Positions 6,675-16,739 of a stretch of 64,000 bases of DNA are shown here, in pieces. Location of the stretch: assembly GCF_041200145.1 (NCBI RefSeq), contig NZ_CP165734.1:1860001-1924000 (forward strand), given 5' to 3'. The stretch is from Bradyrhizobium sp. LLZ17 (GTDB taxonomy: Bacteria; Pseudomonadota; Alphaproteobacteria; Rhizobiales; Xanthobacteraceae). Each line of letters opens with the position of its first letter. Within the stretch, counting starts at the first letter, position 1. The translations under genes were made by a program, and so were the position numbers. The notes beneath the pieces were generated by a model, which did not search any database, was not told the DNA's origin, and saw only the letters and a list, made by a program, of their open reading frames with translations.

Positions 6675-8023
6675 GGTCCTACCCCGTCATTCCGGGGCGC
6701 GACGAAGTCGCGAGCCCGAATCCATCGTACGGCATGCCTGGGGATGGATGGATTCCGGTCTGGCGCCCCCAAAGGGCGCGCCCCGGAATGACGGATGAGA
6801 GAGTTTGCGCCATCACTGCCTCCTCTACTCCGCAGCGAACGTGTCACGCCATCGCGGACCATGGTCGCGATCTCATCCACGGAGTAGCCGATCTCGCGCA
6901 GGATCTCCGCGCCGTGCTCGTTGAGCCGCGGCGCCAGCCGCACCGGTTCGGCTTCGGTCTCCGACCAGGTGGCCGTCACCTTCATGCTCCGGATCGGGCC
7001 CTCCGTGGGATGGTCCACGACCGGGAAGAAACCGGTCGCCTCCAGATGCTCATCATGCAGCACGCCCTGCAGGTCGTGCATCGGCATCACCGGCACGTCG
7101 GCTTTGGTGAGAAGGTCGATCCATTCGGCCGTGGTACGCGTCTCGAAAATGCGCGCAAGCTCCGCATAGACGACATCGATGTTGGCGGCGCGACCGGCGA
7201 AGGTCGCGAACATCGCGTCCGCCCGCAGATCATCGCGACCGGTTGCTTCGAAGAAACTGTTCCACTGCTTGTCATTGTAGACGATGACGCTGAGATAACC
7301 GTCCGACGTCTTGTAGGGCCGGCGGTCGCGCGAGAGGTGACGCGCGTAGCCACCCTTGTCCAGCGGCGGCTCGTAGGTGAGCCCGCCCATGTGGTCGCCC
7401 ATGACGAAGCCGGCCATGGTCTCGAACATCGGGATGTCGACGCGTTGGCCGCGGCCGGTGCGGTCGCGATGCACGAGGCTGGCGCAGATCGCGCCGACGG
7501 CAGTGAGGCCGACGATGCGGTCGACCAGCGCGTTCGGCACATAGCGCGGCACACCGTCGCCGGTCTGCGCCATTAATGCCGGCAACGCGGTGGCGCCCTG
7601 GATCAGATCGTCATAGGCGGGCTTGGCGGCATAAGGCCCATCCTGACCGAAGCCGAACACGCCGGCATAGACCAGCCGCGGGTTGACTTCGGAGACGACG
7701 TCAAAGCCGAGCTGAAGCCGGGCCATCGCCTGCGGGCGCACGTTGTAAACGAGAACGTCGGCGTCCTTCAAAAGCCGGAGCACCGCTTCGCGGCCGGCGG
7801 GTTTCTTCAGATCGAGGCAGATCGACCGTTTGCTGCGGTTGGTGTTGAGAAACACCGGGCCCATGCCGGCGTGACGCATCGGCCCGATCAGGCGGGTGAC
7901 GTCACCGTCCAGCGACTCTATCTTGATCACGTCGGCACCGTAGTCGCCGAGCATCTGGGTCGCGTAGGGGCCCATCAGCACGGTCGTCATGTCGATGACC
8001 TTGATGCCTTTCAGCGGCCCCAT
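6671..8023 (-). CDS. CaiB/BaiF family CoA-transferase with repeat-encoded C-terminal tail
   Basis: 450-residue family III CoA-transferase that moves CoA between carboxylic acids. The N-terminal KGIKVIDMTTVLMGPYA and the catalytic-Asp region PAYDDLIQG (D138/D139) are plain. Members usually end near 390-410 residues. Here the last ~40 residues (from about HSGARPLGAPDRNP to the end) are translated straight through a palindromic repeat at 6684-6794. Its stop overlaps the thiolase-like start (ATGA). Likely role: activating the acid that the downstream thiolase-like/DUF35 pair acts on. Confidence 0.9.
   Translation of the reverse strand: MGPLKGIKVIDMTTVLMGPYATQMLGDYGADVIKIESLDGDVTRLIGPMRHAGMGPVFLNTNRSKRSICLDLKKPAGREAVLRLLKDADVLVYNVRPQAMARLQLGFDVVSEVNPRLVYAGVFGFGQDGPYAAKPAYDDLIQGATALPALMAQTGDGVPRYVPNALVDRIVGLTAVGAICASLVHRDRTGRGQRVDIPMFETMAGFVMGDHMGGLTYEPPLDKGGYARHLSRDRRPYKTSDGYLSVIVYNDKQWNSFFEATGRDDLRADAMFATFAGRAANIDVVYAELARIFETRTTAEWIDLLTKADVPVMPMHDLQGVLHDEHLEATGFFPVVDHPTEGPIRSMKVTATWSETEAEPVRLAPRLNEHGAEILREIGYSVDEIATMVRDGVTRSLRSRGGSDGANSLIRHSGARPLGAPDRNPSIPRHAVRWIRARDFVAPRNDGVGP
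6684..6794. repeat. Palindromic repeat inserted in the 3' end of the CoA-transferase gene
   Basis: 111-base element bounded by a perfect 18-base inverted repeat, CCGTCATTCCGGGGCGCG and its complement. The interior contains further partial symmetry (GGATGGATTCC). It lies within the open reading frame of the CoA-transferase and ends 10 bases before the thiolase-like start codon, so it is both coding and part of the next gene's leader. Confidence 0.88.
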
Positions 8024-8139
8024 CGTTCACTCCCGATTGCGCGGGCTCCAGTCGCGGCTCGCGATCGGTTCAGCTAACGGCAGCAGCACGCGAGGAGCAA
8101 GGGCGGCCAACGTATGGCGGCATGCGCAGGCAACGCCGC

Positions 8140-8346
8140 TTATTTCTTCTGGCGGGCTTCGCGAACCTTGAGGAGACGGTCGAGCTCCTCGTTTTGCGCG
8201 CTGATGCGGTCGGCGATCCGCGACTCGCTCTGCTCACCCGACGCCGCCGCGGCCTGCTCGATCAGCTGACGGATGTTGTCCTCAAGGATCGCGATGCGAT
8301 CGTTGAGGGCTTCGAGAGAGAGCGAGTCTTCGTAGTCATTGCTCAT
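8140..8346 (-). CDS. Small coiled-coil protein
   Basis: 68-residue acidic-to-basic protein (MSNDYEDSLSLEALNDRI...) with heptad-like leucine/isoleucine spacing through LNDRIAILEDNIRQLIEQ and LDRLLKVREARQKK, suggesting a coiled coil reminiscent of SlyX-type proteins. ATG 8346 is preferred to the upstream in-frame start at 8361 because of spacing to TGGGA. It stands alone between the CoA-transferase and the thiolase genes. Function unknown. Confidence 0.65.
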   Translation of the reverse strand: MSNDYEDSLSLEALNDRIAILEDNIRQLIEQAAAASGEQSESRIADRISAQNEELDRLLKVREARQKK

Positions 8347-8375
8347 GATACATCCCAGCAAATCAATCAGGAGCC

Positions 8376-8460
8376 GTAGGGTGGGCCAAGCGAAGCGTGC
8401 CCACCATGATCTAGCGCAAGAGAGAAGGTGGGCACGGCGCTTGCGCGCCTTTGCCCGCCG
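8376..8460. repeat. GGTGGGC...GCCCACC palindromic repeat
   Basis: Two adjacent hairpin units: GGTGGGC/GCCCACC (8380-8386 with 8399-8405), then a second GGTGGGCA stretch with GGCGC-TTGC-GCGCC inside it. It lies between the coiled-coil gene start and the thiolase stop, both on the minus strand. I recall similar GTAGGGTGGGC elements as common in Bradyrhizobium genomes. It could also act as a terminator for the thiolase transcript, although no T-run follows. Confidence 0.65.
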
Positions 8461-8469
8461 TACGCGACT

Positions 8470-9645
8470 CTACTTCAACGGCTCCAGCAGGGAGACGTAA
8501 TTCGCGACCGCCGCACCGCCCATATTGAAAATGCCGCCGAGTGTGGCGTTCTTGATCTGCATGCCCTCGGGCGCCTGTCCCGCAAGCTGCATCGCGGTCA
8601 TCACGTGCATGGAGACACCGGTGGCGCCGATCGGATGGCCCTTGGCCTTCAGGCCGCCGGACGGATTGACCGGCAGCTTGCCCTCCTTGAGCGTCCAACC
8701 TTCCTTGATGGCGCGCGCGCCCTGCCCCTTCGGCGTCAGGCCCATCGCCTCGTACTCGATCAGCTCGGCAACGGTGAAGCAATCATGGGTCTCGACGAAG
8801 GAGAGATCGGTGAGCGCAACGCCCGCCTTCTCCAGCGCGCGCTGCCAGGCGACCGTGCAGCCCTCGAACTGGAGGATGTCGCGCTTGCTCATCGGCAGGA
8901 AATCCTGGGCGTGCGCGGTCGCCCGGAAGCCGATCGACTTGCTCATGCCCTTGGCGGTCTCGGCGTCGGCCAGCACCAGCGCTGCGGCGCCGTCGGAGAC
9001 GAGCGAGCAGTCGGTGCGCTTCAGCGGACCCGCGACGTAAGGGTTCTTCTCGCTCTCGGCGCGGCAGAACTCGAAGCCAAAATCCTTGCGCATCTGGGCG
9101 AAGGGATTGGCGACGCCGTTCTTGTGGTTCTTGGCCGCGATCAGCGCCAGCGCATCGGACTGGTCGCCGTATTTCTGGAAGTAGGAGCTGGCGATCTTGC
9201 CGAACACCCCGGCGAATCCGCCAACCGTGTCGCCGTCCTCGGGCAGATAGGACGCCTTCAACAGGTTCTTGCCGATCTCGGCGCTCGGCGTGCGCGTCAT
9301 CTGCTCGACACCGACGACCAGCACGATTTTGGCCGCGCCCGCGGCAATCGCGCGTACCCCCTGGTGCACAGCGGCTGATCCCGTGGCGCAGGCGTTCTCG
9401 ACGCGAGTGGTCGGCTTGAAACGCAGTTTGGGGTCGGCCTGGAGCACCAGCGAGGCGGTAAAATCCTGCGGCGAAAAGCCAGCGTTGAAATGGCCGAGCA
9501 CGATCTCATCGACATCGGAGGCGGAGATGCCGGCATCGGCCATCGCCTCGTTGGCAACGCGCGTGACCAGGCTTTCGACGGTTTCGGTGTCGAACTTGCC
9601 GAACGGCGTATGCGCCCATCCGACGATGCTGGCGGTCATGGTCAT
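8470..9645 (-). CDS. Thiolase (acetyl-CoA acetyltransferase, SCP2 type)
   Basis: 391-residue thiolase that cleaves or forms 3-ketoacyl-CoA. The nucleophile is C86 in RVENACATGS. The active-site histidine lies in KAKGHPIGATG. The general-base cysteine is in ETHDCFT, and the C-terminal motif reads GGIFNMGG, as in SCP2-type thiolases rather than the CxG of FadA/PhaA. Unlike the thiolase-like protein at 5.5-6.7 kb it is fully equipped for catalysis. It is separated from that operon by the coiled-coil gene and a repeat, so it is probably transcribed separately. Confidence 0.9.
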   Translation of the reverse strand: MTMTASIVGWAHTPFGKFDTETVESLVTRVANEAMADAGISASDVDEIVLGHFNAGFSPQDFTASLVLQADPKLRFKPTTRVENACATGSAAVHQGVRAIAAGAAKIVLVVGVEQMTRTPSAEIGKNLLKASYLPEDGDTVGGFAGVFGKIASSYFQKYGDQSDALALIAAKNHKNGVANPFAQMRKDFGFEFCRAESEKNPYVAGPLKRTDCSLVSDGAAALVLADAETAKGMSKSIGFRATAHAQDFLPMSKRDILQFEGCTVAWQRALEKAGVALTDLSFVETHDCFTVAELIEYEAMGLTPKGQGARAIKEGWTLKEGKLPVNPSGGLKAKGHPIGATGVSMHVMTAMQLAGQAPEGMQIKNATLGGIFNMGGAAVANYVSLLEPLK

Positions 9646-9694
9646 CTCCCTCGTCTTTTGCTGACCCTAGTCTTAGCTCAAGGACGGCGAGACT

Positions 9695-10345
9695 TCACCC
9701 GGCTTTCAGGGCCTTGAGCGTGCGCTGGCAGATGGCAGTTATGCCGGCCCAGTTCCCGGCCCTGATCTCCGCCGTCGGGCACAGCCAGGAACCGCCGACC
9801 GCCACGACGTTGGGCTCGGCGAGCCAGCTTGCCGCATTGGCCTCGCCGACGCCGCCGGTGGGGCAGAACCGCACATTCGGGAACGGACCGCCGAGCGCGC
9901 GCAGGCCCTTGATGCCGCCCGCCTGCTCGGCCGGGAAGAACTTTGCGAGGTCGAGGCCATGGGGCAGCGCCATCATCAACTCGGACGCGGTCGCAATGCC
10001 CGGCGCGAACGGCAAGCTGCTGTCGGCCGCGGCCTTCAACAGATCGGGCGTCAAGCCCGGGCTGATGCCAAATTTGACGCCAAGCTTCTCGACCCGAGCG
10101 AAGTCGGCCGGATTGAGAATGGTGCCGATGCCGACGATCGCTTCGGGGACTTCGGCCATCATCGCCCTGGCAGCCTCGATCGCAACGGGGGTCCGTAAGG
10201 TGACCTCCAGCGTGCGGACGCCGCCGGCAACCAGCGCACGCGCCAGCGGCACGGCATCCTGGATACGCTCGATGGTGAGGACGGGAATAACGGTCGCTGC
10301 CTTGAACAGCGCGGCGAGGTGGTTCTGTTGGGCAGTCGTGGTCAT
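9695..10345 (-). CDS. eda: KDPG aldolase (bifunctional 4-hydroxy-2-oxoglutarate/KDPG aldolase)
   Basis: 216-residue class I aldolase splitting 2-keto-3-deoxy-6-phosphogluconate into pyruvate and glyceraldehyde 3-phosphate. The catalytic glutamate is E47 in RTLEVTLRT and the Schiff-base lysine is K134 in LAKFFPAEQ, matching E45/K133 of the E. coli enzyme. The C-terminal phosphate-site region (CPTGGVGEANAASWL) is intact. The start is MTTTAQQNH at 10345; the longer frame upstream is without similarity. It is the last gene of the minus-strand sugar-acid operon, 13 bases after kdgK, and completes the pathway to central metabolism. Confidence 0.93.
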   Translation of the reverse strand: MTTTAQQNHLAALFKAATVIPVLTIERIQDAVPLARALVAGGVRTLEVTLRTPVAIEAARAMMAEVPEAIVGIGTILNPADFARVEKLGVKFGISPGLTPDLLKAAADSSLPFAPGIATASELMMALPHGLDLAKFFPAEQAGGIKGLRALGGPFPNVRFCPTGGVGEANAASWLAEPNVVAVGGSWLCPTAEIRAGNWAGITAICQRTLKALKAG

Positions 10346-10358
10346 CGTTGTCGCTTCT

Positions 10359-11329
10359 TTACTTGGTTGCCTGGCGAGAGGTCGCCGGCCGGTGCCGCTT
10401 CTTCGGGGGCATGGCATAGCCCGGAATGATGGCACCGGGATAGCAGATCACGAGGCTGGCGAGCCGATGCCCGGCCTGGGCGGCCTCGACCGAACCGGAA
10501 CCGCCGAGCCTGGCGGCAATATAGGCCGCGGCAAAGCTGTCGCCGGCGGCGGTGGTGTCGACCACGGGCTTGGTCATGGGTTCGGCGCGTACCTCGCTCG
10601 TCCCGCCCGGAAAGCGCAACAGGCTCACCGGCTCGGCGAGCCGGAACACGAGCTCGGGCGTGGGGATGCGCGCCATCAGCTGATCGCGGCTCTCGCCCGG
10701 ATAGAGCGCGTGCAGGTCCTCGGTCGAGGTCAGCACGATATCGGCACCTGCGAAGGCCGCAGCAAAGACCTCGCGCGCAACATCGCGATCGGGCCAGCCG
10801 CGGGCACGAAAGTGGTATCGAACACGAATCGGGTGCCGAGCAGGCGTGCGCGCTTGATCGCGGCGAACAGGCGCTCGCGCCCGGCTGCGTCGTAGATCGA
10901 GAGCGTGATGGCGGAGAGATAGATGATGTCGTAGCTCATCAGCGAGTTGAGGATCTCGTCCGTCTCCGGCAGATCCATCAATCGGCGCGCGGCCGCGCTG
11001 TCGCGCCAGTGGAAGAACTGGCGCTCGCCATTGCCGTCCGTTTGGATCATGTAGAGGCCGGGTAGCTTCCCCGGCACACGCACGACCCGTCGGGTCCCGA
11101 CCCCCTCCGCGGTCCAGGCCGCGACCATCTCATCGCTCAAGCCGTCGTCGCCAAGCGCGGTGAGATAGTCGACCTTGACCTCCAGCCGCGCGAGATAGAC
11201 GGCGGTGTTGAGGGTGTCTCCGCCGAAGCCACGCGAATATAGGCCACCACCCTGCCCGGCATGTTGTCCCCCTTGGGCCTGCCGGAGCTCGACCATGCAT
11301 TCGCCGATGCAAGCAACGCTCGCCATCAC
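10359..11329 (-). pseudogene. kdgK: 2-keto-3-deoxygluconate kinase, single-base frameshift
   Basis: PfkB-family sugar kinase that would phosphorylate KDG to KDPG for the adjacent aldolase. The N-terminal 160-odd residues (CIGECMVELRQ..., GFGGDTLNTAVYLARL) read from 11329. The C-terminal part (VLTSTEDLHALYPGE..., DTTAAGDSFAAAYIAARLGG with the catalytic Asp) is in another frame. The junction is at about 10811-10815: the expected FDTNFRARGWPDRDV is restored by adding one base, as if an AAC codon had become AC. All other family signatures are intact, so either one base is missing from the sequence or the kinase is newly inactivated. Confidence 0.85.
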
Positions 11330-11349
11330 TTTACCCGCTCAGTCACAGA

Positions 11350-12336
11350 TTACGCGACGAAATTGCCGCCGAGCTCGTCTTCGATGTGAATGCGGATGAT
11401 ATCGTCGAACGTCCTCTCGGCGGTGGTGAAGCCGAGCTCGAGCGACCGCTTTGGGTTGAAGTTGCGCGGCCAGCCGCCGACGATGCCGACGATGAAGGGA
11501 TCCGGCTCCCGCTTGATGCGCGCGGCCACCTTGTCCCCAGCGACCCGCTTCAGGGCCGCGATCTGCTCGCCGACCGTGGCTGACAGGCCGGGCATGGTGA
11601 GGTTGCGGCGCGGGCCGACGGCGGCGAGATCCATCGTGCCGGCATGGAGCAGGAAACCGACGGCAGAGCGCGGTGTGGCGTGCCAGTGGCGGACGTCCTC
11701 GGAAACCGGCAACACCGCTTCCTTGCCGGCCAGCGGCTCGCGGAGGATGTTGGAGAAGAAGCCTGATGCCGCCTTGTTGGGCAGGCCGGGCCGGATGCAG
11801 ATGGTCGGCAGGCGGATGCCGATGCCGTCGAGGAAGCCGCGGCGCGAATAGTCGGCGAGCAGCAATTCACCGATCGCCTTCTGCGCGCCGTAGCTCAACA
11901 GCGGGGTGTGGAAGAACTCGTCGCCGATCGCCTCCGGGAACGGCGCGCCGAACACCGCGATCGAGGATGTGAAGACCACGCGCGGCTTGTAGCCGCCGCC
12001 CGCAAGCCTGACGGCGTCGAGCAGCATCCGCGTGCCGTCGAGATTGATGCGGTAGCCCTTGTCGAAATCGAGCTCGGCTTCGCCGGACACGATCGCGGCG
12101 AGATGGAAGATCACGTCTGGGCGACCGACGATCAGTTTTTCAGCCGCGCCCGGCACAGCAAAGTCTCCGGACACCATCTCGACCGCGAAACCGGCCTTTT
12201 CCGGCTTCTTCGGCTCGACCACGTCATGCATGGTCAGCTTGGTGATCTCGCTCTTGCCGAGCCGGCCATCGCGCAACAGCCGTTCACACAATTTGCGGCC
12301 GACCATGCCGGCGGCGCCCAGAACCAGAATGTGCAA
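11350..12336 (-). CDS. SDR-family dehydrogenase, D-erythronate dehydrogenase-like
   Basis: 328-residue extended short-chain dehydrogenase. The NAD site is GAAGMVG at the N-terminus and the catalytic tyrosine-lysine is in LLSYGAQKAIGE. The sequence resembles DenD, which oxidises D-erythronate, and related epimerase-like proteins. I propose a TTG start at 12336 giving MHILVLGAAG, because AAAAGGAG lies 7-10 bases before it and no ATG is available. It follows the importer genes and precedes kdgK in the same operon, so it probably oxidises the imported sugar, a lactone precursor or a sugar acid. The true substrate cannot be fixed from sequence. Confidence 0.82.
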   Translation of the reverse strand: MHILVLGAAGMVGRKLCERLLRDGRLGKSEITKLTMHDVVEPKKPEKAGFAVEMVSGDFAVPGAAEKLIVGRPDVIFHLAAIVSGEAELDFDKGYRINLDGTRMLLDAVRLAGGGYKPRVVFTSSIAVFGAPFPEAIGDEFFHTPLLSYGAQKAIGELLLADYSRRGFLDGIGIRLPTICIRPGLPNKAASGFFSNILREPLAGKEAVLPVSEDVRHWHATPRSAVGFLLHAGTMDLAAVGPRRNLTMPGLSATVGEQIAALKRVAGDKVAARIKREPDPFIVGIVGGWPRNFNPKRSLELGFTTAERTFDDIIRIHIEDELGGNFVA

Positions 12337-12425
12337 GAGCCTACTCCTTTTATTGGCCGGAACGCGCCGCTCCTGGTGCGTTCTCCTCACGCTCCCTTGG
12401 CGCGCTCTCAAGGCTGGCCCCGCAA

Positions 12426-13301
12426 TCACTCCTTCACGGCGCCGGTCATTGCCGACACATAGTACTCCACGAAGAAGGAATAAAGGATAACTACGGGGAC
12501 CGAACCGGTCAGGGCTGCGGCCATCAGCGCGCCCCAATGGTAGACGTCGCCATTGACGAGCTCCGTAATGGCGCCGACCGGGATGGTCTTGTTCTCGGAT
12601 GAGGAGATGAAGGTCAGCGCATAGATGAACTCGTTCCACGACAATGTGAAGGCGAAAATGCCGGCCGAGATCACCCCCGGCAGGGACAGCGGCAGCGTGA
12701 TCTTCGTCAGGATCTGGAGCCGCGTCGCCCCGTCGATCAGCGCACACTCCTCGAGCTCATAGGGAATGGTGCGGAAGTAGCCCATCAGGAGCCAGGTGCA
12801 GAACGGGATCAGGAAGGTCGGATAGGTCAGGATCAGCGCCAAATTGCCGTCGAACAGGCCGAGCTGGAACACGATCGCCGCGAGCGGAATGAACAGGATC
12901 GAGGGCGGCACGAGGTAGCCCAGAAAGATCGCCAGGCCGACGTAGCGCGATCCCTTGTAGCGCAGCCGCTCGATCGCGTAGGCCGCGCACACACTGGCAA
13001 ACAGCGAGATGCAGGTCGAGGACACCGAGACGATCACCGTATTCCACATCCACTGCGGATAATCGGTCTCGAAGAACAGCTTGTTGATGTGCTCGAACGT
13101 CGGATGCAGGATCCAGAACGGATTGTACTTCTCGTAGTCGTACATCTCCGCGTCCGGCTTGAACGTCGCAACCGCCATCCAATAGAACGGGAACAGCAGG
13201 AAGAACATGATCAGGCCGAGCGGAAGATAGACGCGGAGAAATCTCCGCGGCAGGCTTTCCAAATAGGACATTCCGACGCTTTGGTCGTCCACCGTGGTCA
13301 T
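12426..13301 (-). CDS. Carbohydrate ABC transporter permease (MalG family)
   Basis: 291-residue inner-membrane permease with about six hydrophobic segments and the EAA loop that contacts the ATPase (EECALIDGATRLQILTKITLPLSLPG). Together with the neighbouring MalF-like permease it forms the channel of a sugar importer. It starts 3 bases after the upstream permease ends, indicating one mRNA. Confidence 0.93.
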   Translation of the reverse strand: MTTVDDQSVGMSYLESLPRRFLRVYLPLGLIMFFLLFPFYWMAVATFKPDAEMYDYEKYNPFWILHPTFEHINKLFFETDYPQWMWNTVIVSVSSTCISLFASVCAAYAIERLRYKGSRYVGLAIFLGYLVPPSILFIPLAAIVFQLGLFDGNLALILTYPTFLIPFCTWLLMGYFRTIPYELEECALIDGATRLQILTKITLPLSLPGVISAGIFAFTLSWNEFIYALTFISSSENKTIPVGAITELVNGDVYHWGALMAAALTGSVPVVILYSFFVEYYVSAMTGAVKE

Positions 13302-13303
13302 GG

Positions 13304-14251
13304 TCAGTCCCTTCCGCCCTGCTGCCAGCGAGACCGCTGAAGTCCGAAGAAGCTGAGCAGGATCGCGGCGACCAGGAACAGGATCATCGCATTCGAGATC
13401 GCCGCCCCCTCCCCGAGATTGCCGCCGGTGATGGCGCGCTGGAACGACAGCGTCGCCATCAGATGCGTGGCATTGATCGGCCCGCCGCGCGTGATGGTGT
13501 AGATCAGCTGGAAATCGGTGAACGTCATCAGCACCGAGAACGTCATGACCACCGCGATGATCGGCGACAGCATCGGCAGGGTAATGTGGCGGAAGCGCTG
13601 CAGATTGGTCGCACCGTCGAGATTGGCGGCCTCATAGAGCGAAGGCGAGATGGTCTGGAGCCCCGCGAGCAGCGTGATGGCGACGAAGGGTACCCCGCGC
13701 CAGATGTTGGCGACGACCACCGACCAGCGCGCGTTCCAGGGATCGCCGAGGAAGTCGATGTAGTGCGAGATCAGGCCCGCCTTGATCAGCACCCAGGAGA
13801 TGATCGAGAACTGGCTGTCGTAGATCCACCAGAACGCGATCGCCGAGAGCACCGTCGGCACCACGAAGGGCAGCAGCACGATCGCCCTGATGATCGACTT
13901 GAACGGCAGCCGCTCGTTGAGCAGCAGCGCCAGATAGAGTCCGATCGCGAATTTCATGATGCTGGCGGCGACCGTGTAGAAGATTGTGTTGAAGACCGAC
14001 AGCCAGAACACGGAGTCCTTGGACAGCGAGACGAAGTTCTGGAAGCCGATGTAGCGCCCGACACCGCCGATCTTGGTATCGGTCATGCCGAGCCAGAAAC
14101 CCAGCGCCAAGGGGTAAGCCAGAAACAGCACAAGGATGGCGATAGCCGGCACCATGAACATCGCGCCCAGAAAGTTCCGGCTTTCGAACGCCCTCGACCA
14201 CAGGCTGCTGCGCTTGAGATGCGCGGCGACGGGCTCGGCCATAACTGCCAT
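13304..14251 (-). CDS. Carbohydrate ABC transporter permease (MalF/UgpA family)
   Basis: 315-residue permease. The N-terminal ~30 residues are cytoplasmic and hydrophilic, then a first transmembrane segment at ~34-55 (VPAIAILVLFLAYPLALGF) and five more. The EAA loop (LYEAANLDGATNLQRFRHITLPMLSP) is intact. An alternative start is M4 (MAEPVAAH). It lies downstream of the binding-protein gene beyond a strong intergenic hairpin. Confidence 0.92.
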   Translation of the reverse strand: MAVMAEPVAAHLKRSSLWSRAFESRNFLGAMFMVPAIAILVLFLAYPLALGFWLGMTDTKIGGVGRYIGFQNFVSLSKDSVFWLSVFNTIFYTVAASIMKFAIGLYLALLLNERLPFKSIIRAIVLLPFVVPTVLSAIAFWWIYDSQFSIISWVLIKAGLISHYIDFLGDPWNARWSVVVANIWRGVPFVAITLLAGLQTISPSLYEAANLDGATNLQRFRHITLPMLSPIIAVVMTFSVLMTFTDFQLIYTITRGGPINATHLMATLSFQRAITGGNLGEGAAISNAMILFLVAAILLSFFGLQRSRWQQGGRD

Positions 14252-14275
14252 GTCGGACTCCCTGACAGAATAGTT

Positions 14276-14301
14276 GCGGCGTCCGGCGAACCGGACGCCG
14301 C
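14276..14301 (-). terminator. Intergenic UUCG hairpin after the sugar-binding protein gene
   Basis: Perfect 11-base-pair stem GCGGCGTCCGG/CCGGACGCCGC enclosing TTCG on the minus strand, in the 65-base gap between the binding-protein stop and the first permease. No T-run follows, so it is probably not a full terminator. Hairpins at this place typically protect the abundant binding-protein mRNA and reduce permease expression. Confidence 0.65.
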
Positions 14302-14316
14302 GCGGACTGGAGCAGA

Positions 14317-15630
14317 TCAGACCTGGTAATAGCGCTTGGCGCGCTCGGCAGCACGGGCTGCTGCTTCCTTCGGCGTGGCCTGTCCGGAGGCCGCCTCCGC
14401 GAACATGTCGACCACGACGAAGTCGCCCATGACGGCGGCCGAGGCGTAGCCGAGATCGCCGGCATAGCCGTTGTCACGGCAGCGCTTCAGGCAGTCGCGA
14501 TACGGCGTGATCTTGGGATCGGAGGTCCACACCGGGTTGTCATTGTAGGCCGGGAGCGGCGGCGAGACGTATCCATTGGAGGGAGACTTCCCACGCGTCG
14601 TAGTTCTCCTTGTCCATCATGTACTTGATGTATTCCTTGACCGCATTCGGATACTTTGAGTGCTTGTAGCCGTAATAGACCAGCACGTTCTGCTGCTCTG
14701 TGGGCACGCCGACGGGGCCGATCGGCATCGGCGCGTGATTCATGTCCTTGGCGATCTCCTGCTGTTTCGGATCGGGGGAGTTCTTGCCGACCGTCCAGAT
14801 CGAGATGCCGTTCAGGGTCAGACTGAGTTCGCCGTTCAGGAATGCCTTGTTGTTGTTCGAGTCGTTCCATGACAGCACGCCCGGGATGAAGGTCGCATAG
14901 AGCTGCTTGACGTATTCGAGCGCCGCAATGGTCTCCGGCGAGTCGATCACGACCTCGTTCTTCTCATTGACGACCTTGCCGCCGAACGCCCACAGCGCCC
15001 ACTGGCACCAGCCGTTGGCATCGCCCGTGGCGTGGCCGAGCGCGAAGCCGGCCGGCGTGTTGTTCTTCTTCAAGGCCTGGCACAGCTTGAGGAAGCCGTC
15101 GGTGTCCTTGGGGAACTCCTCGAAGCCAGCAGCCTTCATGTGGCTGATGCGGTAATTCAAGCAGCCGCCGGTCGCACCTTGCGGGATCGCGATCCAGCCA
15201 TTGCCCTTCTTGCCGTACTTCTCGGCCACCGGATACCAGCCGCCATACTGCTTGCCGAGATAGTCGGCGACGTCAGTCACGTCGATCAGCTTTTCCGGAA
15301 ACTTGTGGGGATCGTCGAGCGTGCCGATGATCAGGTCGGGACCGGCACCGACATTGGCGGCGACGGCGGCCTTCGGGCGGATGTCTTCCCAGCTCTCGGC
15401 CTCAAGCTTCACCTTCACGCCGGTCTTTTCGGAGAACTTCTTGGTCTGCTCGGCGAACTTGTCGAATTCGGCCTGGATGAACTGCTTCCAGCGCAACACG
15501 CAGATCGAAGCGTTCGGTTCCGGCTTGTTGGTCCACTCCGCCGCACGAACCGGGACGATCCCCGGGCCGGCCAGCAGGCCGCGCCGCCGAGGCCCGCTTT
15601 GAGCACACTTCGCCTGTCAAAATCGCTCAT
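14317..15630 (-). pseudogene. Sugar ABC transporter substrate-binding protein, two single-base frameshifts
   Basis: Extracellular solute-binding protein (family 1) of about 437 residues that should capture the sugar in the periplasm. It starts MSDFDRRSVLKAGLGGAA, a twin-arginine-like signal (DRRSVLK). A base is missing in the signal region at about 15577-15582; adding it continues into LLAGPGIVPVRAAEWTNKPE and then LRWKQFIQAEFDKFAEQTKKF. The main body reads from 15499 to about 14583. There one extra C in a short C-run breaks the frame; removing it gives NGYVSPPLPAYNDNPVW and the C-terminal KRYYQV. All three pieces are well conserved. The gene lies between the ATPase and permease genes of the importer. 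Confidence 0.85.
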
Positions 15631-15677
15631 AGTTCTCTCCCTGAATTTTCTATTTGTTTTGGTTCTTTTTTTCGTCG

Positions 15678-16739
<1,062 letters not shown>

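Noticed and set aside
8376-8460. Rho-independent terminator for the thiolase
   Set aside because: Stem is present but there is no T-run, and the sequence fits a dispersed repeat better.
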